In this document: positions 54,700 to 64,000 of the stretch, in pieces
Position numbering within the stretch: the stretch's first letter is position 1
Layout: each line of letters starts with the position of its first letter
Source of the DNA: Watersipora subatra
Taxonomy: Eukaryota; Bryozoa; Gymnolaemata; Cheilostomatida; Watersiporidae
NCBI RefSeq assembly: GCF_963576615.1
Contig: NC_088715.1
Span: forward strand, 56,392,190 to 56,456,189
Length of the DNA stretch: 64,000 nucleotides
Direction: 5' to 3'
Notes under the pieces: generated by a model
What the model saw: the letters and a program-made list of their open reading frames with translations, nothing else
Told to the model about the DNA's origin: nothing
Database searches by the model: none
Position numbers and translations under genes: made by a program

Positions 54700-56950
54700 A
54701 ACCTGAAGGAAAATATAAAGCCACAGTGTTTATTTACACTCAGACCGATTGGGGCTAGTCTTAAGTATCAATTTAAAAAATAATTAGACAATATGTTAGC
54801 TAGTGGTGTTATTAAATCAGTTGACCAAATTCTGAATAGTTTTCCGAACTTACCATTGCGCCAAAACCTGGTGGTAAGGTTAGCATGTGTGTAGACTTGA
54901 CAAAATTGAAGAAAATTGTAAAAAGGAAAATACATTCTGTGCCTAGAATTTATGAGATGCTAACTAACTTATCTGAAAGTAGCTAGTTTCAAAATTGGAT
55001 GCTAATTCTGAGTTTTGTCAAGCAGATTTACATTTTGAGAGTAAATTGTTGTCAAATTTTGTTACCCCTCGATGTAGACTTTGTTGTAATATGATGCCAT
55101 TTGAAATTTCTTCAGCAACTGGACATTTTTCAAAGACAATGAAAAAATACTACAGGGATTAAAGGAGGGATGGTATGTTTAATGAGTGATGCATTAGTAT
55201 ATAGTAAAACAGTTGGTGACCATTGGTTACGTTTACATTGGTCACAAAGAAAAAATAAAACGAGCCAATATGACCTTAAAAAAACGAAAGTGAGTTTGGT
55301 TGTAGTAAAAGAAAATTTTTGATTCAAGTTATGTCCAGTGTTGGTGTTAGAGCGCAATACAAAATACTGGCAATTTTAGACATCTTATCTCTCGGCAATA
55401 AAGTAGAAGCTTAAAGGTTTCCAAGAATAGCCAATTATTTGAGTAAATTCAGTAATATTATTTCAGGGTGATGAAGGTTACCCTGAAATATTTCACACGG
55501 TTGCGGAGTGCATCAGAGTGCACTCCGTTACAGTGTGCACTCTGATGCACGCTGTAATGGAGTCAAGGACTGATGGGTATTGCGGTGTGAAACAACAAGA
55601 AAGTTTTGAAAAAATCAATAAAATATTGACTCAAGATCCTATATTATGTGCTTTAGATATTACTAGGAAACGTAGAGTCTCAGCTGATGCTGGTAAAAAT
55701 GCTACTGGTGCTGTTTTGTTGCAGTTAAAAAGTGACAAACTTTAGCAACCTTTCGAATATTCTTCTAGGAATATGAGATATGCTAAAGTTGAATGCAATC
55801 AAATTTAGTAAAATACTTTGGCCATAACTTGGGCAAGTGAGACAACTGATTATTACCTTGTAGGTAGACCATTTGAAATTGAAACGAATTCCAAAAGGTT
55901 CTATTTTCGGGTGAAACAAAATAGCTGATTAGCTGATTAAGATTCAAAAAATTAGTTTGAAACTTTTAAGATATTACTATGTCATATTTCATATTCCAGG
56001 TAAGGGTATGTTTTAGCAGATTCTTTAAGTAGACCAAATTAGCCGAAAATCTGTACAGATGATATTGATAATTGTGCAGAAGTAGAAGGGTAAGCAGATG
56101 CTGTGGTATCTTTGTAGAAATGCGTATACAGTGATGAGGAGAATTATTGCAATCTATTGCTAATGATGAGTGAATAAAACTGTGAACAAAATGAGGAGAA
56201 AAGATGGCCAGAGTCAAGTGCAAGCCAAGATGGAAAAATAAGTAAATTTTATGGAAGTAGAGAAAGGTTTAGCATTTGCATTTTAATGGTTTGCTGCTTT
56301 ACGAATCTGGCATTTACACATTTGAATCTTTGTGACATTCTTATTTAGAAAAAGTCATGAAAGTCGCAAAGGTGTTAATAAGGGTCATAGAAAGCCCAGT
56401 GATATTTTGGTGACCTGGTCTAAGTAATTATATTAGAGAATTTGTGGATAACTGCAATACTTGTATCATGCACAGGGATATTAAATATGAACTGGTGTGT
56501 CAGTGAACTACTATCCTATGTTCTTTGGGATGTAGTTAGGTCGGACATTTTTGTATTTGAACAGGTATAATATTTTTTAATTGTGACTATTATTCAAGGA
56601 AGATTGAGACTATTCCAATCCAATTTTGGTGTACCAAAAGTGTTTCGATCTGATAATGGACCATGATTTGAACGTAGTGGATTCAGAAACTTTAATGAAT
56701 TGCATAGATTTCAAATAGTTACTAGTAGCCTTACATATCCCCACTCTATTAAATTAGCAAAAAGTTCAGTGAAAACTGCAAAAAGGCTTTGAACAAAATG
56801 TGCACATAAATCTTCATATTTGTTAGCTTATTAGACAACTCCATTATCTTTTGGATACTCACTCAGTGGGCTAATGTTTGGTAGACCAATTAGGTCTAGT
56901 TTAGCTGTACCATACAACAGTAATACAAATTATAAAAAAATTTGAAAAGA
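54700..56950 (+). pseudogene. Decayed Ty3/gypsy pol
   Basis: Plus-strand pieces in Ty3/gypsy order. Reverse transcriptase is at 54730-55200: LRPIGASLKYQF, LASGVIKSV, IAPKPGGKVSMCVDLTKLKK, then PFGIS-like and DALVYS regions. The YxDD region is mutated to MSDALVY. RNase H is at 55640-55870: LDITRKRRVSADAGKNATGA, EYSSRNMRYAKVEC and TWASETTDYYLVGRPFEIET. Integrase is at 56600-56910: FGVPKVFRSDNGP, VTSSLTYPHSIKLAKSS and TTPLSFGYSLSGLMFGRPIR. Stops and frameshifts are numerous. No LTRs are found. Confidence 0.8.
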
Positions 56951-57639
56951 ATGTTTTACTTAGTAAATCTATAATTTTAAAAAAGTGAGAAAATAAATAC
57001 TGAGTTAGTGAGTTACCCAAACTTTGTTTCGGTAGTCTAGTTTAAGTGAAGACACCAGAAATTCTTGGAAGAAAATATAGCGATAAGAGAACACAACTAC
57101 AAAAGTTATTAGGGCTTAGGTTAGAATAGAAAATAGTTAAATTAGGAGAAATAGAAAACATTTACTTCATCTATAACATGATTGTGATAATGACAGCCTA
57201 AAAGAATTCTACTTACCTGATAAGGTTTAGTTACCTGAAAATACATTTATTACTTATACTATTGTGGATGATAGTGGGGATGATGATGTTGATGTTGGAG
57301 AGGATGTTGATGATATTGAGTTTGAAACAAACTTAGGTCATGATATTAATGATAATGCTAGCAATATTACTGAAACTAAAAACTTTGAGCCTGTTACACT
57401 AGAAGATAATTTATTTGCAACCAGGTATAAGAGATAGAGTAAGAGTAAGGATGAGCCAGTTATAGTATATTATTAAAACGTTAAGACTGTTGCAGACAAA
57501 CCATCACAATGAACATGAATGAAAAAGATGATGGGCAATAAACTGTAAAGAAGTAGAAAAGCTAAACGAAAAGCTGAAAAACTTAAGAAAGGACTGAGTG
57601 AGATGCGAGAAGAGGCCACTGGTTAGGAGAACAAAAACA

Positions 57640-57860
57640 GCAAAGGATGTTGGAAAAGATGAGAAGATGGTTTGCGAGAATTAATGTGGTAAGTGATGCA
57701 TGGTATGTAATGCAAAAAAAACACATAGCTGTAGACTGCGTTAGATGTTTTTGTAATAAATGTAAACAGGGTTGTCACTGGACTAGAAATTGCAATCAGG
57801 AGATAGAATGTAGGTAGTGTAAGACCTTTGGACACAATCACTTAGTGTCCTTATGGAGCT
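57640..57860 (+). pseudogene. Gag zinc-knuckle remnant
   Basis: CNKCKQGCHWTRNC is a CX2CX4HX4C knuckle, followed by a second partial one, CR*CKTFGHNHL, with an in-frame stop. It lies after, not before, the Ty3/gypsy pol, so it belongs to a separate inserted copy. Confidence 0.5.
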
Positions 57861-60800
57861 GATAGATTTTACAGAACTAGTAAGAGAAAGGCTGAAGAAA
57901 TAGTCGAGCATAAACCTAGCGGATCAATTTCTCAATTTGTACAAGTTATGCTAGTGTAATAAAGAATAATGAACAAGTTCAGAATGTTTTATATTGATCA
58001 AAGACAGTAGGTTTTAGACTAAGTAGAAAGAGACTTTTTTGATGAGAATAAATTTGAGAAAAAAAGAAAATCTATTAAACAAAGGGGCAGAGGTTACAAC
58101 GCAGTTTTGAGGAGCAAATGGGAGATTTGGAGAGTAGAACTGGAGTTGAGCAAGGAGTACAAGAGTTTTGCCATCCTCCAAGGTGCCTTAGCTAAAATGG
58201 CCAAAGTGAAAGCTCGTTTGCGTTCCAGATCTGTGAAGGCTAGGCGGTAGTAGATAGCGTTTCCGCCGGCACTCATGTTGTAGCAGAAAAAGCTGTTTGG
58301 CCCGGCTCTTGTCATCAAAACCTTGAGAGCTATTCTAGGGAAGTAACCTTTAGTGCGGAGAAGGCCAAGGTAGAAGCTGTAGGCGTTGCTAAAAACTTTC
58401 TAGACGAGTCTCTTGTGACCCTAATTTTTTCAAAAAGCAGCAAGACTGCCCGTGCAACAAATGACTGCACTGGTCAGACCCCCTTCGGCTTAGCTGGGCA
58501 AGTGGTTGAATCCTTATGGTTCTATTGCTTGGTATCCTTTTAGCATGTTGAGACTTCTTGTAATCTTCAGCTGATATTTTTGTTATAAACATACAAGAAC
58601 AATAAAGTTTTACTCAACATTATTTTTGCTTAATAGACAGACTCTTTGGTAATCATAATTTGTATTGACCAAATTGTGATGCTTTCTATTTTGTTTCTTT
58701 TTCTGTATGTAATAATAGTATGGATTGCTAGTTAAAGCTGGTACAAATTGGCAAAAATTGGTAACTTGAATAGTACAGCATTTTATAATTATTTTAAAAT
58801 ACAAAGTTGACTGCGGCGTACAAATAACTGCATTGTTTTATAAGCAACCTCACTTAAACACATGTTGTTGTAATGCTGTTTGACTTTGATAGAGATATAT
58901 TAACCATATGCTTGAATCAGTATAGCAGATGAGGCTGGCATTAAAAATCAATTAATGTTGTTGCAGGCAGCTCTTGAGAAAGAGAGCGCGTCAATCTCCA
59001 GAGATACCCGCAATAAATGCTAATCAATCTGTCATCAATCAGACTTACACCAGATGGTAGTAGAAGGTCAAAAAAGATGTTTACATGGACATTGCCCAAG
59101 CCTACACGTGATAAAATCTTGACAGACAATACCTTATACTGAAACCCAAACCCACATCAGGACCTATGACTAAGGCGAACTAAAGACCTCTGCTGAACTT
59201 ACATAGCAGAAACCGTATTTCTCCGCTCTCACGGTCTATCTTCCCTTTTGGAGTCACGACAAACAGATGACGAACAGATTTTGCAACCACATTTCAATAT
59301 TCTTATTTTAAAACCCTTTTGCGTCAGTCTGATGCTAGCCAATAGAATTACAAGATATTTTTAACCAGTTATATATACAGAATATTTACCATTATTATAA
59401 AAGCGAGAAAGTTATCATTTTTCTATCAGATACACTACCCAGTAACTTTGGAAGCACACTCGCTGGCACACATACACTTATATCTATATTTACACTTGCA
59501 CGCTCTCAGACTCTCTACCAGAGCTATTTACTGTTCAGGCAAGTGACTCTTTGTGTGACATAGCCTAGGGGCAGAGTTGTTTTTTTAGAGTGGTGGGAAT
59601 GTTCTTTTACATTTTATGCTATGCTTTGCAACAATTTTAGTAGATTTTGTACATTTTTTTCTCTGTTTTAATAGATAAAATTTGCTAGATGGGCACATGC
59701 CACCAACCTCATCTGGTTTTGTTATTTGGCATAGTGAACGGTTAAAAATTCTCGTGGTAGAAGCAACTCTATTAGTTAGAACTTGTCAGCAGATAACTTA
59801 GCCTGCTTAGCTAAAATGATTGACTAGTTCTAGAGGAAAAATATCACAGGGCTCAGTATTGCCTCACAAACGAACCTGCATGACTTGAACTCAGTTTGCT
59901 GGCATTTTAAGTCTAGACATTACACCTTGATCCCAGATTTGCTCTTCAGCACACCATGTTCAAAAGTTAATAAATTGGGTGCCCGCCAATTGAGCAAAAC
60001 CATTATATTGGTGTGGTGGAGACAAATCTGAAGTGAAAACTTATTACAGTTTTAATTGCTTACATAGCGGCTAATTGCATTTGCATTTTTGCATTCTGGT
60101 TGCCAATCTAACAGCGGAGGTACTTGCTTACAAACCATAGGTTAGTTGCAGTGGAAATAAGCAGAAACACATGAGTAAACCCCTGAGTGACCACTGCAGA
60201 TCTTTAAGTCACATTTATATATGATAAATAAGTACAAATCAGGGTCAGACAGCTAGTAATCAATCTTCAAAATAGTGGTAATTGGAAATTTTGACTTCAT
60301 GTTTTTAGTTTTTTCCTCCAAGTTTTAAGTTGATAAAAAAGTTTGTCCATGAAATATTGCTACAATATCAAGGTATCTCTAATCAACCAAAAAACTAAAA
60401 ATGGCTGCCAACAGAATGTTTGTGTCTAATGATATACCGATGGAAGATTTTAGGAATGAAGATAAAGTTCAACAGCATTCAACAACTCAAACAGTTTAAT
60501 GCGACTGGTCAAATTATCCTGATGATCTTTAGCCTTACCCATATGCACACTGGTAAACTCTGCACATAAACCACATTCTTGTAGCCGAAACTTATAGGAA
60601 CTGGCTACATTTCTAGGGTTAATAAAAAACCTAAAAGTTTTGTTTATGTCAGACCAGAGGACAGTCATCATTGAAAACAACGAAAGTGCCCGGAACGCAA
60701 TTTCCGTACTAAAGTAATAAATCCCTTATCCTCGATCTTTCTGAAACGAAGAAGTAAACATCTCTTGTAACAGAATCACTGAACACTTATTCTTGCACCA

Positions 60801-61639
60801 GCTTCAAATGCCGATATGACGATTCAAGTACTAAACACTTTCACTGAATCAACTTTCCCTCACTAACCAAATTTGCCAGCGGTGCCATGTTGGATTTCTA
60901 CTGGTCATTTGCCAGTAAGAAGATGCCAAATGAGTAAATATCATACCACAGTGCTTTGTATATATAGCCTTTACTTCATGTGACTTCCTAATGTAAATCT
61001 AGGGTCTGGCCAGTTCTTTGTAGCTTTGGAACCTATAATATGCACAGGTGTATATAACACAAAGTTGACCAACTAAAATTGAACTCTATGGATCATATTC
61101 ATTCTTTGCCAAATGAGGTGCCTATTGATGTTTGAAAAACTGAAATACAGTTGATGATTCATCCATACAGTTTATTCAATTTCAGTGCAAAGAAGTTCAT
61201 AGAAGGTTTAAAATCTGCTATTGCTCGTCTAGCTGAAAGACATTTAATGAGGGTAAGTGTGGCAACCAGTGGATAAAGGTTTTGATTTGACAGTTCTGGT
61301 TGTACGAGAGCTAGATGCTAAAAAGTGCAATTTATGTAACTGAAAATTAAAAAGTACCTTCAACAAAGCTAAAAACAGTTCTATAGGTTTCTCTTGAGTC
61401 TCTAGTACCGACTCTAGTTTAAACTGTTTAGCTCTATAAAAACTGCCTGCTAGTTTGTCACTTCTGAGGTCATACATTCTATTTTTGAGTTTTTGGGAAG
61501 CTAACATACAGTATTTTGTTTTGTGAAAGATTCATTTAAAGTGCGAACTTGCCAAAGTTTACTTTTAGGTGTTTAATTTGTTTCTTTATTTGTTTTATTT
61601 CACGTTAAGTCATGGCATAGCAAGATTATATAAAAGTTA
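57861..61639. other. Gene-poor stretch
   Basis: The section 58080-58520 is less AT-rich than its surroundings but no frame is recognisable on either strand. The minus frame at 60450-60680 (VLWSDINKTFRFFINPRN and on) has plausible composition but no domain or splice support, so I do not call it. A tRNA-like head is at 59871-59935. Confidence 0.4.
59871..59935 (-). mobile_element. Decayed tRNA-like SINE head
   Basis: Minus strand: a B box GAGTTCAAGTC is clear. The A-box side AAGGTGTAATGTCTAGAC is weak. Confidence 0.35.
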
Positions 61640-62060
61640 AAGTGCATAGTGGGTTCATATGCGCAATAGCATGGTTATTCGAGGCTCAGAGCCCGAGATA
61701 ACTAATGGGATTGATTGTCTATGAAAAAAAACAAGTTGTCTAAGCAATTGAAATCGGTAAAAAATATATTTCAGATAGTCCAACAGGAACTGCTTCAAAG
61801 CAGCCCTAAAACTAACAGGACTACCAATTTTTCTTAGCCAAATTGCCAAGGAATTCCATGCTGATGACACGATAGGCAACCTGTTTATGGCAGCCGGTAG
61901 AGGAAGAGGTTGGAAGATGTAAGGAAAATAAGGAACTACGAGGGTTATAATGTGTTGACAAGTTAATCTGTGACTTAAATTGTGTGAAGGTTAAAAGACA
62001 TATCCTTAGTTGGTTTAGTTGCTGTATAGGCAGAACACGAGATATTTTAAACAAAGGAGT
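61640..62060 (-). pseudogene. C-terminal fragment of a non-LTR reverse transcriptase
   Basis: Minus-strand pieces in two frames read THYNPRSSLFSLHLP, then SSAWNSLAIWLRKIGSPVSF and RAALKQFLLDYL. The HYNTR...LP..WNSLP..I...SF..ALK.FL pattern is the usual tail of Jockey/CR1/I-type polyproteins. The frames change near 61850. It is a 5'-truncated dead copy. Confidence 0.7.
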
Positions 62061-62812
62061 TGATGGAAGATAAGAGTTTTTATAATATATTATTCTAAGC
62101 AGTCACTTCTAAATGACTAAAAACATTTTGTGGTAGCTCATTGGAGCCATTCCCTGTGCTTACAAGTAAAATAATAGTTTACTGATAATTAGAGTATTAT
62201 ATACAAGCAAAAGAGGCACTTCTATTACGATCAACGAGCCCTGGTAAATAAGTCTTGTTGATAATAAGACTAACTAAGAATAATAACATGTTAAAATGAA
62301 GCTCTTTAGACTTTTTGTACGGTCTCAAAGAAATACTTTCTATGTACCTTAGTAGTGACTAACTTATAATGCGTTACTTTCTAACTTATAGTTTGAAAAG
62401 GCACCTTCTAGTCAACAGCCTTTTATATATTGTCTACTTCACTAAAGCTCCATTAAATGTATTTTTAGTATATGACTCCCTAGAGAAAAGCTTCTAATAT
62501 CAAGTTATTGAAAATGTGTATCCTGTTTTTTAGTTTATTATACAGAGTATTTTTTAACATCTAGTTTCCAGCAAATGAACTTCAAGTTTTCAGTTTTCTA
62601 TATGATACTATCCTCAATTAGGTTTCCTGAAAGATATTCGTAGTATCTGTTTTAAGACAGCCTTATTCTTTAAGCTTTCAGCGCCCACATATTAGTCTTT
62701 TGCACCTCAATGGGTTGTTTTTAGTTTTTAATTCATTCAAAAGTGCTTTAACATGATTTTCTATATCAAATGGATCCATTAACTTCTGGTTCCTAAATGA
62801 TATTTTTTTAGT
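62061..62812. other. No recognisable gene
   Basis: T-rich DNA without coding signal. Its left part may be further decayed sequence of the minus-strand non-LTR copy. Confidence 0.4.
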
Positions 62813-63180
62813 TGTCAAGTTGGTAGGAAGTACATTTACAAGCCCCAAAAATTAATTTCACAAGGCTAATGATTACAAAAAAATCCAAAGAATTAAAGTT
62901 GATGCAAGTGTTGAGTGACTAAATACCTGGCTTGAAAAGCAAGAGTCAAAGGTACACTTGAAAGCAATGGAGGCTATGACGTGCCTCTTAAAAGGCTAAA
63001 AACTATAAGCAACCTTCTAAAAATGACTAAAAAGTACCTTATAGGTAGCCAGGAATATATTATACTATAATGTCCCAAACAGATAATGTAACACTTTCTT
63101 TTAACTTGAACTTAAACTTGACATAAGTCAAGTTTATTGACTTATGTCACCCGTACAATTTAATAAAAAACTTTAATCAT
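62813..63180 (+). repeat. Dispersed repeat D, copy 2
   Basis: Same orientation as 44641-44975, with about 30 bp more near the end, including an inverted pair around 63113-63147 (CTTGACATAAGTCAAG and TTGACTTATGTC). No flanking coding remnant. Confidence 0.75.
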
Positions 63181-63584
63181 TTGGGTTAATTTTTATCATA
63201 TTTAAAGACTGCTGTGTGTTATCAATCGAATGAGGCAGCTAACAAAAAAGCTGCTTCAAAGAAGTGGCAGTTGCATTTTTCTATGTAACATTCAAAAAAT
63301 AATTTTGTATGGCATTATAGATCATAAAAAAATTATGCAATTATTACTCATGTACTTATTTATCAATGCTGATTATGAAACAACACAGTTATTGCATAAT
63401 ACAGTATGCCGCTTACTGATGCTAGTATAATTTTAGGCAAGTAATTCAGAAACAACTAAGATTGTATCATAAAATGCTATCATGAAGGTGTTTAACCTTT
63501 CCCTTTTCAAAAAGGATTCTAACGAATTACTTCAGTATTAATCAGAGTGCTCTCCACACATTTAATCAACTCTGGTTTCTCTCT
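63181..63584. other. No recognisable gene
   Basis: Short AT-rich stretch. The plus frame at 63230-63430 is unsupported. Confidence 0.45.
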
Positions 63585-64000
63585 GCCCCCTTGATGCAAT
63601 GAGCTGTCATCCGATACGCCTGATATACTATTATCACCTGCCCCTTGATGCAATGAGCTGTCATCCGATACGCCTGATATACTATTATCACCTGCCCTTG
63701 ATGCAATGAGCTGTCATCCGATACGCCTGATATACTATTATCACCTGCCCTTGATGCAATGAGCTGTCATCCGATACGCCTGATATACTATTATCACCTG
63801 CCCCTTGATGCAATGAGCTTTCATCCGATACGCCTGATATACTATTATCACCTGCCCTTGATGCAATGAGCTGTCATCCGATACGCCTGATATACTATTA
63901 TCACCTGCCCCCTTGATGCAATGAGCTGTCATCCGATACGCCTGATATACTATTATCACCTGCCCCCTTGATGCAATGAGCTGTCATCCGATACGCCTGA
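63585..64000. repeat. 53-55-bp satellite, eight copies, running off the window
   Basis: Units begin TTGATGCAATGAGCTGTCAT and continue CCGATACGCCTGATATACTA TTATCACCTG. Starts are at 63591, 63645, 63698, 63751, 63805, 63858, 63913 and 63968. Length differences come only from a run of three to five C at the unit junction. One unit has a G to T change (GAGCTTTCAT). The minus-strand open frame across it is a repeat artefact. Confidence 0.95.

Noticed and set aside
60450-60680. Minus-strand frame as a host exon
   Set aside because: Composition is plausible, but there is no recognised domain and no convincing splice sites, so it was not called.
63585-64000. CRISPR-like array with 53-55-bp period
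   Set aside because: The full period is conserved, including what would be the spacer, so it is a satellite.

Overview
The window is AT-rich metazoan nuclear DNA, packed with transposable elements and tandem repeats and poor in host genes. There are no operons or ribosome binding sites. Genes that carry introns show GT-AG splice sites. Nine or so tRNA-derived SINE-like heads, BEL/Pao, Ty3/gypsy, several non-LTR and hAT elements, and hammerhead ribozyme repeats together fit an invertebrate, most likely a lophotrochozoan. I cannot name the species.

Host-like genes are few. A THAP-domain exon lies at 5.0-5.2 kb on the minus strand. A single-exon GT10 alpha-1,3-fucosyltransferase lies at 21.6-22.8 kb on the plus strand and has one internal amber codon. 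Two unrecognised minus-strand coding blocks lie at 47.8-48.4 kb and 51.5-52.5 kb, and may belong to one gene that a BEL/Pao fragment has invaded.

Region by region: 1-9.7 kb holds a decayed non-LTR reverse transcriptase, dispersed repeats and a 0.5-kb homopurine tract. The 9.7-18.3 kb region is the most structured part. It holds an R4/R2-type non-LTR element with a restriction-like endonuclease, lodged between TA repeats and between inverted flanks. Next come a long palindrome carrying hammerhead ribozymes on both strands, a 260-bp tandem retrozyme-like repeat with hammerhead motifs, and two further repeat pairs. The 19.7-20.8 kb region carries a cluster of one recurring ~20-bp motif, upstream of the fucosyltransferase. 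The 23.7-25.7 kb region is an 18-bp satellite inside tRNA-derived or Helentron-like sequence. The 31.7-33.5 kb region holds a 26-bp minisatellite with a 338-bp higher-order period, then an intact hAT-type MITE with an 8-bp target duplication. The 34.5-38.6 kb region holds two broken hAT transposase genes with recognisable introns. A BEL/Pao element lacking its reverse transcriptase is at 40.1-44.5 kb, a second BEL/Pao gag at 49.6-51.6 kb, and a decayed Ty3/gypsy pol at 54.7-57 kb. The window ends inside a 53-55-bp satellite.

The strongest candidate for something under-described is the hammerhead cluster at 12.9-14.0 kb. It has one fully consistent type I hammerhead on the minus strand, a second copy 260 bp away with one core substitution, and a separate near-perfect ~190-bp palindrome with a hammerhead on each strand. 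All assignments were made by eye, with no searches or folding programs.
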